From positions 1,955,501 to 2,019,500 of the forward strand of contig NC_068577.1 in NCBI RefSeq assembly GCF_025698545.1: 64,000 nucleotides of DNA. The letters are read 5' to 3'. Positions 35,318 through 45,378 of this stretch are shown piece by piece. Source of the stretch: Gossypium raimondii. Taxonomy: Eukaryota; Streptophyta; Magnoliopsida; Malvales; Malvaceae. A program made the translations under genes and the position numbers. The stretch's first letter is position 1, and the number at the start of each line of letters is the position of its first letter. The notes under the pieces were generated by a model. It saw only the letters and a program-made list of their open reading frames with translations. It did no database searches and was not told the DNA's origin.

Positions 35318-38300
35318 TGTAACACCCCTTACCCGTATTCAATACCGAAATAGGGTACGAGGCGTTACCAAAACACATGCACTTGTAAACGTATTTAACC
35401 GAGTTATAAAATTTCATCTAAATTAAAACTTTCAAAATAATTAACATGCTCCTATAACTTTTCACAATATATCCTCAAAATGTTATAATCATAATAATTA
35501 GGGCTTACAAGACCCGACACATACTCATGCAATTCAATGCTTCGTTTCCATTTCCTTCAATTCGCAATTTCTCATGCTCACAATTTAGATCATATCACCA
35601 GCAATTTACATTTAATTCACGTACAATTCAATGACATCAAGTTCAACACTAATACGTATTTACCATTTAACTCAATATTTATTGATTATACCATTCAATA
35701 ACACCTTTATGAAATTCTCAATTTTGCAATGAAAATATCACTTTAGCTTGAATAACAACATCGTCCTGACATAAACACACTACCACTTATCCATTTACTT
35801 TAATTTTTTTTGGGTCCATTTGTCACTTACCATCCTTAATCAAATTAGGGAACGGTTACGGAAAATTGAGTACTTCACTTTCACTTTGCCATAGTATAAC
35901 TATGGTCTTACGTATGATCACTTATCACTTGTCACTGATCAGATAAGTGTAGTTAGGCTACCACTTATCACTTTGTCACTTGATCAGATAAGTGTAGCTA
36001 AGGCTACCACTTATCACTTTCTCACTTGATCAGATAAGTGTAGCTAAGGCTAACACTTATCACTTTGTCACTTGATCAGATAAGTATAGCACTTATCACT
36101 TTTTCACTTGATCAGATAAGTATAGCACTTATCACTTTTTCACTTGATCAGATAAGTGTAGCTAAAGCTACCACTTATCACTTTGTCTCTTGATCAGATA
36201 AGTGTAGCACTTATCACTTTTTCACTTGATCAGATAAGTATAGCACTTATCACTTTTTCACTTGATCAGATAAGTGTAGCTAAAGCTACCACTTATCACT
36301 TTGTCTCTTGATCAGATAAGTGTAGCACTTATCACTTTGTCACTTGATCAGATAAGTGTAGCTAAAGCTACCACTTATCACTTTATCTCTTGATCAGAAG
36401 TACTCAAATCCGGCGTTCCGCTTAATTTGATCATTTATTCGATTTTCACATTTTTATTTTACTCTCATTTCAACAATAAATACATTTCATCATACATTAT
36501 ATAATTCATGAAATTAACATTTAATCATTAAATTTCAGCCATATGAACTTATTATTTCATTATCTTTCCACACTTGTTTCTATGCACATCACACAAGATA
36601 TAAGCATATCATTCAACCATAGTTGCAAGCTAGTGTATTTAAACATGACTCTTTTTGGAACTAACCACACGATAAACCATTTCAATGCATAACTTATAAA
36701 TTTAACGTGGCATAATCTAGCCACTACTTGGCCAAAGTCTAAGCATATACACCAAATATGTTAGCCAAATACACGTATAGCATAAGCATTATAAGCATGG
36801 ATGAGCACAACATTTATTCATGTATCAGGCTTACCAACATGTGTTAATTCATAAACCATTCATGACATTATTTCATGCCAAATCATATACCGAATATACC
36901 ATACACACATACTATGAAACTTTTATTTTCACACATGAGCTTAAACCATGACCAATAATGCACAAATATAAGTATCATTTCTATTTCATCGTTTATCAAT
37001 TAAAATCAAGCATATGACCAATTATACACAAATCATTCATATATTTCCCAATTTTCCTCCTCCTCCTCTCCATTCCACATCCTTAATGTGTATAACACAC
37101 TTAAACAACATTAGCTATAATTTCACTATTCACTCACATGTATATTCAAAACTGTTTATTCGAGTCAGAGTCACTAAATTGTTTTTATCTGGAGCTACAG
37201 AGCTCCAAATTAAGATCCGTTAATTTTCCCTGAAACTAGACTCATATATCTTCATACCATAAAATTTTCAGAATTTTTGGTTCAGCCAAATAGTACAGTT
37301 TATTCTTTAAATTTTCCCCTGTTTCGCTGTCTGACAGTTCCGACCACTCTTCACTAAAAATTAATTATCTCATTGTATAGAATTCGGATGATGTTTTCTT
37401 TTTTTCTTCTAAAAATAGACTCATTAAGGATTCTAACCATATAAACTATAACTCATAATCATTTTTTTACAATTTTTAATGATTTTCCAAAGTCAGAACA
37501 GGGGAACCCGAATTCATTCTGACATTGTCTCATAAAATCTATTATATCTCATGATTTACAATTCCATTGCTCACAACTGTTTCTTTTATAAGAAACTAGG
37601 CTCAATAAGCTTTAGTTTCATATTTTATTCATCCTCTAATTCAATCTCTACAATTTTTGGTGATTTTTCAAATTTACACTACTGCTGCTGTCCAAAACTG
37701 TTTTAGTGCAAAATGTTGATTTCCATTTTGCCCCAAATTTCACAGTTTATACAATTCGGTCATTTCTCAATTAACCCCTCAATTAATCTAATTTTCTCAA
37801 TTAATACTTTACCTAGACATTATAAGTTGTTACACAACTATTGAAATTCATAATTTCCACATATAACTCTATCTTCAAACTCTTTTACTATTAGGTCCCA
37901 AACATTCACTTTCTATTCAATTCTTTCAATAAAATCAGCATATGAACAATTTAAAGCTCTAATTTCATGATAAATCATCATATAATTCCAGCACATATTC
38001 ATATCAACTTTCAACTTCTTTCATAAAATCAAAACTAATGAATTTAACAAGTGGGCCTAGTTGTAAAAGTCATAAAAATACAAAAATTTCAAGAAATAGT
38101 CAAGAATTGAACTTACTTGTAATAAAAATATGAAGAAAAAGCTTGAAGAAGCTCTTCCATGGTGTTTTAGCTGATGAGAATTCAGAAAAATGAAGAGAAA
38201 TCTAGATAATTCCACTTTGGTCCTAACTTTATTAAGCAAATTTTGCAATATTCCAATTTTTCCCTTAATTCTTCTTACTTTCTTGCTGATTTCTTGCCTT

Positions 38301-38789
38301 TGCCGTCCAGCCCAAATAGACCTTGGGTCTATTTGCCTTTTAAGCCCTCTTCCTTTTATCATTTAAGCTATTTAATCATTTCCCAAAATTTTGCATTTGT
38401 TACAATTTAGTCCTTTTTGTTCAATTAATTATCGGAACTTTAAAATTTCTTAACGAAACTTTAATACTAACTTTTTAACACTCCATAAATATTTATAAAA
38501 ATATTTATGGCTCGGTTTAAAATCCCCGAGGTCTTGATACCTCATTTCGATTCTAATTATTTTAATATTTATTTCTAGTGCACTATTCACTATTTCAAAA
38601 ATTTTCCTAACTTCACATTTAACTTATACTTACTAAATTAATAATATTTTCTACCCATTTGTCGAATTTAGTGATCTCAAATCACCGTTCCGACACCTCT
38701 GAAAAATCAGGCCATTACATTTTTTTTTCTCGTCGGATTTGTGGTCCCGAAACCACTGTTCTGACTAGGCCTAAAATCGGGCTATTACA
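35318..38789 (+). mobile_element. Solo LTR with perfect CATCG target duplication
   Basis: It starts TGTAACACCCCTTACCCG and ends GGGCTATTACA. CATCG directly precedes it (35313-35317) and directly follows it (38790-38794). Taking out the LTR and one CATCG joins the transposase codons on both sides at this site. It is 3472 bp with no gag or pol domain, so it is a solo LTR. It has a second end-like GGCCATTACA about 70 bases inside its right edge. Several ORFs inside (for example 38057-38362) are not genes. Confidence 0.88.
35905..36398 (+). repeat. Tandem repeat inside the LTR, ACTTATCACTT family
   Basis: Eight to ten units of about 35-57 bp built from CACTTATCACTTTGTCACTT, GATCAGATAAGTGTAG and, in the longer units, CTAAGGCTAC. 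The unit itself holds an inverted repeat (CTACACTTATC against GATAAGTGTAG), so single strands could fold into hairpins. Higher-order alternation of long and short units is visible. Confidence 0.92.
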
Positions 38790-39529
38790 CATCGGCTATT
38801 GCTTGCAGTGGCACAGGATGGCGGTGGAAGAATTCTTCCAATTGCATTTGCAATAACACCGGGGGAGTCGTCTGATGACTGGGATTTCTTTCTCTCTAGG
38901 TTAAGGAGGCATGTGTGCCCCCAACCTGATATCTGTGTTATTTCAGATCGGGGCGCCGTTATACTAGCTGCATTTGATCGACAGGGAAGCTTATGGCAGC
39001 GCACACACCATAGATATTGCCTAAGACACATTGCTTCGAACTACTACACGTAATATCCATCTAAGAGCGAAAGACGACAAGTGACCAACATGGGTATTTA
39101 GTCTATATATGTGTTATTTCGTTTGTCAATCTGAATTAGTTTTATTGGTAGAAGTGGTGTAAGTTATTCGCTATGATCTTATATTGGCAGGGTATGAAAT
39201 AAATAAAGATGGTTTTCACGAGATGTTGGCCATTTTACGTTCAATGAACGCAGAAAGGGCGGACTACCTTTGTAACATACGTTTCGAACAGTGGGCACAA
39301 GCATACGACAACGGCTTACAATATGGCCATATGACATCGAACCTGGCTGAATGCATAAGTTCTGTTCTCAAAGGAACGCGCGATCTACCGATAACATCGG
39401 TTGTGCGAGAGACATATTTTTATTTGGCGGCGCTATTTCCAAAGCGAGCAGCAAGTTATGCAGACCAGATGCAGTGAGGCAATGTATGGTGTAGTAAGGT
39501 AGTTCGAGAAATTAACAAGGCCAAGGCGA

Positions 39530-39959
39530 TGGAATGTGTGCGTCTCGGGTCTCCACCTCTCGACCGGCAATCCCAATTGCAGACTCAAATCTTCTAGAGT
39601 GATAGTGCACTCTCCACATAGAAGATGGAATGTGTGCGTCTCGGGTCTCCACCTCTCGATCAATGCACTGATTAGTTTCGGGTACAACTTGCATCCCCGG
39701 CCTACCGTCACCACGTGCCAAAAACCCGCTTCCCGCAGGTAGTTCTCTACCAACGGTGATGGAGGACCATACATGTTCCGGATATTGCATTCCAATACCT
39801 GATCTACAGACTTTTATAACAAATAATAAATTAATAATTATCTAAAAAAGCATAAATAAAATTCTTAAATAATATTTAAAAATTAAATTTAACACTTACT
39901 ATTTCCATTTGTTCCACCGATATGTGATGTCTATCAAGACGAGTCAATGATCCGGCCAT
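39530..39959 (-). pseudogene. Plant mobile domain (PMD/MAIN-like) gene fragment inside the MULE
   Basis: On the minus strand, a first exon 39959-39900 encodes MAGSLTRLDRHHISVEQMEI. A second exon starts at about 39810 with SVDQVLECNIRN and runs through GPPSPLVENYLREAGFWHVV and a RWRPETHTFH-x-CGECTITLED block. This is the aminotransferase-like plant mobile domain often carried by plant MULEs and annotated as serine/threonine phosphatase 7 long-form homologue. The domain breaks off after LQLGLPV, where an RWRPETHTFH block is repeated and joined to reversed transposase sequence. Only the N-terminal third is present, so it is not expected to work. Confidence 0.8.
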
Positions 39960-40480
39960 TGATGGAATCGTAGAAATTTTTACGATTTATAAAAATATAA
40001 AAAAAATTAAAACTATTTTAAAAAAGGAAATTGAGAGCAAATTGAAATTAAATATGGGTTTGAGAGATTTTTGGAATGAAATTGAGAGGAAATTGAAATT
40101 AAATATGGATTTATGAGAATTTTGGAAGGAAATTGAGAGAAAATTGAGAGGAAATATGAGAGAGGATTTGTTTGTGAAAAATAAAAAGGGGTGGGGGTAT
40201 TTATATTTTTTTTGACCGTTGGGGGCAACGGTCAAAGGGCACTGTTCACGCGCGGGCCAACATCGCTGCCACGTCAGCACATCGCGCTTACGTGGCCGCG
40301 ATGTCCTGACGCGTACCTTGACATCGCGCTGACGTGGACGCGACTTCGGGGAAAATGGATCAATCCGGTAAATAATTAAATAGTTGGCCCATTGAAAATG
40401 GATCAATCCGGTAAATAATTAAATAGTTGGCCCATTTCGGTAATTAATGAAAAAAATGGGCTTTTTTTAGTAAAATGCCC

Positions 40481-40590
40481 AAGCACATTATCCTTTTATT
40501 TAAAGGTTGAGAGGAGTTATGAGTAGTTTTATGCATTATATTAAAAACAGCATATATGATCAAGAATCAATAATGAAATTGATGTTAAAA
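40481..40590 (+). mobile_element. 3' part of the split SINE
   Basis: AAGCACATTATCCTTTTATT and AAAGGTTGAGAGGAGTTATG continue the SINE begun at 32996-33055 and match 58700-58760. It ends in TAATGAAATTGATGTT and an A-rich tail. Confidence 0.65.
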
Positions 40591-41859
40591 AATCATTTCA
40601 ATCTTCTTTATAATTTTTCATTTCTTCTAGTCATTGAATTTGTATTGTTTATTAAATCACTTCAAAATAGATGAAAAATTAACGTCTGTTAACTTTTTGA
40701 CATGTATGCCACATTAGCAATTAACTTTTAAAAATTAAAAATATTTATAATTTTTTAAAAAATTAATTAATTGCTTATGTGACATACACATAACAATTCA
40801 AGATGTGTCACGTCAAGAAAGTTAATAAATATTAATTTTTCCATCTATTTGAGAGTGATTTGATAAATAGTATAAGTTTAAAGACAAAAGAGACAAAATT
40901 TTAAATGAATGACGAAACTAATTTTCTTTTATGAAATTAGAGGGCCAAATAAATCATTATGTCAATTACAAAAGAAAATATGAGATTAAAAAAGCTACAT
41001 TATAAAGTCTTTAAAAATAATCTTAGATGGCATAGACACGTGGATAATGCCTTTGCTTTGACACATTAACATTTTATATATTCAACTATTGTAGGCCCCA
41101 CAATTTAAAATACATGTGGATAAACCTCTAACCTTGTGATTTAAGGTTCATGTTTAGGGTTTAAGGGTTTAGGGTTACGAGTTATGAGTTTGGGATTCAT
41201 GGTTCGTGTTTAAGGTTACATGTTTGAGGTTTGGTGTTATGATTTAGGGTTTTAGGTTTTGTATTTAGGGTTTGACATTCTAGATTCAGGATTCAGGGTA
41301 AAAGAAATTACCAAAATTATGTTTTAATGATATTAAAAAAATTGTTGAAATGTCATTAAATAATTGGAAAGGAATCGTGAGTAATGTGATGGGAATGGCC
41401 CATAAAATAATTTCTCTATGAATGAGTGTATAATAATAATTTCATGTCTTTAAAATTTGAAGATGTGGCAAAATTTTTTGGTGCCTAAAATCTTAATTTT
41501 AAGATCATCTTAATTTTAAGATTATAATATATTTTTTGCAAAAACGTGTATATATATGCACGTGTGTGTTGAACATTTACTTTGACCTAAAATTACTTTT
41601 GTAAATATATGCATGTTTAATTGGTACATACTCTTATTTTCAAAAAAATATTTTAAAAAATTATAAATATTTGAAAGAATTACAAGTTTATAATTTGTTT
41701 AAATTTTATTAATACTAGTCTTATATATGAGGAGATGATGGTCTATATAGTATAGGTAAAAGTCATGAACCCTGATTCATTACGTTACATGTGGAATTAT
41801 GGATTACATGGGAGTTTTACACAGTGGGTAATGGACATCATTTTAAAATGTTCCGTCAT
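40591..41859. other. Intergenic DNA with telomere-like stretch
   Basis: AT-rich with no gene. At 41140-41310 there is a run of degenerate GGGTTTA/GGGTTTAGG words (for example GTTTAGGGTTTAAGGGTTTA), similar to the plant telomere unit TTTAGGG but scattered and imperfect. From about 41500 to 41860 nothing else is recognised; this is downstream of LHCA1. Confidence 0.5.
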
Positions 41860-43347
41860 TCAAGGCGAAATTGATCTGGGGATGATAATATCTCCAATGT
41901 TGTTGTGCCACGGATCAGCCAAGTGAGTTGCCAAGTTCTCCAATGGTCCAGTTCCAGGGTAAGCTGATTGTTGAACACAAAATCCCACAAACGCCAACAA
42001 TGCCAAACGACCTGCAAACAACAAAATCAATCGGATTTTCGAGCTCGGATGAATAGCTAAACAATTCTAATCAATTATATATATATATATATAAAAAGGG
42101 ATTTAAGTTCTTTACCGTTCTTGATCTCTTTGACTTTGTATTCCTCGAACTTTTTAGGGTCCTTGGAGTATCCCAAGGGGTCGAAAGCACCGCCGGGGTA
42201 CTTCTTTTTCTCGGTATCTTTCTCCATGCTGCGTTGGTGCTCGACGAAGGCGATGGCAAGGAACTCGATGACCAAGATTGTTGGGAGAGTTCCCCATGGA
42301 ACAGGGTTGCCTAAGTAAGTGGCTTGCCCACCAGGAACGGCTGCCCATTCTTGTGCCTTTACCCAGTTTCCATACCCCAATGCCTCTGGCACCAATATAC
42401 CAGGCTGCAATTTATAGTTTTATTAGAGAATTTAGTTAATTTTTATTTTAATATTAAACTTTTTATTGACTTTAATTTTACGAGTGAATCTAACACCAAC
42501 ACAGTTAAATGATGATGAACATACCCTTACTTTATAAAGCAAATTATATTATTGTAAAGCTTATTTTATCATTTTATATATTTTATATAGAGAAATAGAT
42601 ATATAAATATACATAATAAAATTTGGACCAAAGTCTCTATAGCTTTCAATATTTATATGTTCAACCAAAATTTCATTTGTTAGAGATATATTTTATATAA
42701 ATATATTTATTACATAATTTTGCTTTTTCTTTCCTATAATGAGTGTGGCATTTTAAAATATTTATATAAAATAATAAAATATAATTATTGTGATAATTCA
42801 CTTCTAAAATGACTTCAGTAATTTTGGGCTTATTTAAAAAGAAACATTTGCCGTTTAAGTGATTTAAGGTAAGTAAGAGGACTGAATTAGACTAAATCAA
42901 AATATAGAGACTAAAACCATAATTTGAGGGAAGAAAACACTTACAACAGCAAGCATAGCCCATCTGCAGTGAATCAACTCAGATTCCTTGTACCTCTCAA
43001 GGTTCTCCGGCACCTCACCAAGTCTAAGTGGATCAAACCCAAAGTCACTGAAAAACCAAATATATATATACACACACATTCATAAGAAATACTTAAAAAT
43101 GGCTACATAAAAAGAAAAGAAAGATGGAATTTTTTTGTTTGAAATTTTACCCAGGTGCTGAACCATCAAGATAAGGAGGCCTAGGCTGACCAGGCATCCA
43201 GTCAGCCGACATGCTAACACGGTGGCCAACATTGGCGCCAAAGCTAGGCAACGGCGTAGCGGTGGCGAACTTGGACTTTGAAGAGGAAAGCACTGAAGGG
43301 AAAGCGGTGGCGATGCCACAGCTCATCAATGTGTTGGTGGCGGCCAT
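41860..43347 (-). CDS. LHCA1: Chlorophyll a/b-binding protein LHCA1 of photosystem I
   Basis: A light-harvesting antenna protein of photosystem I in the thylakoid membrane. Four exons on the minus strand: 43347-43151, 43047-42945, 42404-42116 and 42011-41860, totalling 741 nt and 246 residues, close to the Arabidopsis protein. The N-terminal 45 or so residues form a Ser/Ala-rich plastid transit peptide. The mature part starts near [20 protein letters not shown]. Helix B holds the ligand region [13 protein letters not shown], and helix C holds [20 protein letters not shown]. The amphipathic end [15 protein letters not shown] is present. All phases agree and no lesion is seen. The PSI-type (Lhca1) call rests on the conserved N-terminal and central phrases. 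Confidence 0.97.
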
Positions 43348-43502
43348 AGGAGGAAAAAGGGTTTTCGTTTGGGAGGACGTAACTGAAAAGAAAAGAAAGT
43401 TGGGGGAATATGAAGGTTAAAGAGAAAAGGGAGTGGATATGGAGGTAATCTAAAAGTGGATTTTAATTGGCTAAGTGAAGGTAACAAATGCTTTGTTATT
43501 GC

Positions 43503-43529
43503 GCCACGTAGCATTTGCCAATCTTATTT
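43503..43529 (-). promoter_or_regulatory. G-box-like and CCAAT/I-box-like elements upstream of LHCA1
   Basis: GCCACGT at 43503-43509 (ACGTGGC in gene orientation) lies about 155 bases above the ATG, followed by CCAATCTTATTT at 43518-43529 (AAATAAGATTGG in gene orientation). This resembles the light-responsive ACGTGGC and GATAAG/CCAAT modules of plant Lhc promoters. No clear TATA box was found. Function is inference. Confidence 0.4.
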
Positions 43530-43559
43530 AAGCCGATATGTGGGGAAGGAGACAATTGG

Positions 43560-45300
43560 ATATTTGTGTTTTACTGCGTAAGCCGTAAGGTGAAGGTTGA
43601 CGGGAAAAGGTAATAGGAAACAGTCCCGTCAGATTATTTGTATTTATTTTTTTAATAGTTTAATATCATATTAATATTTTTATTTTTAAAATAATTAAAT
43701 TTAAATAAAAATATTAATTGAATTTGATAGATATTAATTGAAACTATTTTTAAACATAAGTTTAATTGATTATTTAAACTTAATATTATAAATTTGAATA
43801 TTAATTATCAATAATTTTTGTAATTTAATTTTAAACATTTTAAAATCTATATATTATTAAATTATTTATTTTAAAACATTTAAATTATTATTTGTATATT
43901 ATTAATAGCGCTTAATTTAAAATAATAAAATTTTATAGAGTAATGTACAAAAAAGTTATACATAATAATTCTGACTAAGTCTTAACTTAATTAGCATCAA
44001 CATTATTATTATTTTTGGAGAATGAAGTGTTTTTCTTTTAATTTTTTGAATCTGTGAATACTTTTTCCTCTCAAAAAGTGGGAGGGTTTGAGCAAAAATA
44101 TAGGCCCGATAATGGGTTTGGACAAAACACGAGACTCGTTTTCAACACGGGTCAGACCTCTGGTAAGTTTTTTGGTTTGGGCCCAATCTGACCCGAATTT
44201 GCAAAAAAAATAAAAAAACTTGTTGTTTTATCATCGTTTTGGTGTTGTTTCGCTATTATATTACTATTGTTTTGTTATTATTATTTGGATATCGTATAAC
44301 TATTGTTTTATTGTTAATTTTGCTACTATTTTAAATGTATTTGCTTGTAAAGTTGTTAAGTTATACTTATATTAGTATTTTTTTAAGTATAAATATTTTT
44401 TAATTTATTTTCAATTTATTAAAAAATATTTATTTTAATGTTTTTAGTGTATTTGGTGTATTATAATTTTTAAATTTATTTTTATATAAAAATAATAATA
44501 TGAAAAAATTAATATGGAGTGGACGAGTCAGGCTCGAGTTTTAACATTTTTGTCCAAGTCGAGCTTGGATAAAATTTTAAACCCTTTTTTGGGTCAGGCT
44601 CGAGCCTAGGAAATGGGCATAAAATTCTATTGAGGCCCGACCTGACCCGACTCGACCCATGATCACCTCTAAGTTTCTCTATGTCGTTTCCTATTTGATT
44701 TATATAGTTTACCCATTAATTTTTATAAATAAATATATGATAACACTTTATAACATATAAATCGTTTTTATAATAAATTTTTTATCATAATTTAGAACTT
44801 TTTAGATTTTAAATAATATAATTTTTGTTATAATTTTATAAAATTCACAAATTATATTTATAATATATTTTTAATATTTATAATATAAAAATTGTTGCCA
44901 TAATCATCCTAAACACTCATATATATATATATATATATGTTTATGCTTATAATATAATTTTTATAATTTATATAAAAATATTTTTTAAAATTAAATATTA
45001 AAAAGACAGAAAATTTTCAATTACACTCAATTCGTAACATCTATCAATTATAATGATGATCAAATATACCATTTTATATAATTACACGTAATTACACCTA
45101 AATCTAATTATTTGATAGCTTTTCAAACCCAACATTAATATTTTCTTTTCTTAGAAAGATGATATAATAAATATGATAACAAGAACATTTATTGATATTA
45201 ATTTTGCCCGCATTGCCAAAATTATGACAACAACGTTTTTACATCTAATGATTAATGTAGTCGTATTCTCTACATTAATCCTCACATATATATAAGTATA
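43560..45300. other. Intergenic DNA between LHCA1 and RBL19
   Basis: Mostly AT-rich. At 44085-44670 lies a MITE-like element with GGGTTTGGAC, GGGTCAGACC and TCTGACCCGAATT on its left and GGGTCAGGCTCGAGCC and AGGCCCGACCTGACCCGA on its right, around an AT-rich core. Words of this type recur at 2447, 10020 and 61110. A TATATA-rich tract at about 45288-45308 lies 70-90 bases before the RBL19 start and may be its core promoter. Confidence 0.45.
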
Positions 45301-45378
45301 TATATAGTTCATAGTACATCTCTGCTATTCCTCCCCCACTAAGCATCCCATTCACTGCTACAATTCACTCTCTTCACC

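Larger units (their letters stand above)
33608..39480 (+). pseudogene. MULE transposase, broken
   Basis: The N-terminal part (33608-34210) is a PB1-like MuDR domain. An acidic linker follows (34214-34560), then the MuDR DNA-binding region (FTNKDSFIGALKQHSIKNNV, from about 34606), the conserved MGYTPSYRKAWIAKQKVLEK block (about 35008-35070), and the DDE catalytic part split by the LTR at 35318-38789. Candidate catalytic codons remain: Asp at 35283, Asp at 38946 and Glu at about 39349. Lesions seen: an in-frame TGA at 34211, a frame change near 34775, a one-base loss in a T run near 35222, the 3.5 kb insertion and a TAA at 39051. The C-terminal SWIM zinc finger is missing, replaced by the antisense PMD segment at about 39527. 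Introns are likely near 34880 and 39090-39190. Confidence 0.85.
33056..40480 (+). mobile_element. Mutator-like element (MULE) with transposase and PMD gene remnants
   Basis: Terminal inverted repeats begin GGGTATTTTACCAAAAAAGT on the left and, in reverse, GGGCATTTTACTAAAAAAAG on the right. They extend roughly 150-190 bp into GC-rich subterminal DNA with TGACGTGG words. The flanking 9-bp direct repeats AAGTATATT and AAGCACATT differ by two transitions, as expected for an old Mutator insertion. Inside are transposase pieces on the plus strand and a plant-mobile-domain gene piece on the minus strand. A 43-bp part of the right inverted repeat is tandemly doubled (40351-40393, 40394-40436). The element is 7425 bp, about 3.95 kb without the inserted LTR. 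Confidence 0.88.

Noticed and set aside
35905..36398. CRISPR-like array.
   Set aside because: Units vary in length and there are no unique spacers; it is a satellite-type repeat in an LTR.
38771..39053. Antisense ORF opposite the transposase DDE part.
   Set aside because: It is the shadow of the transposase frame.
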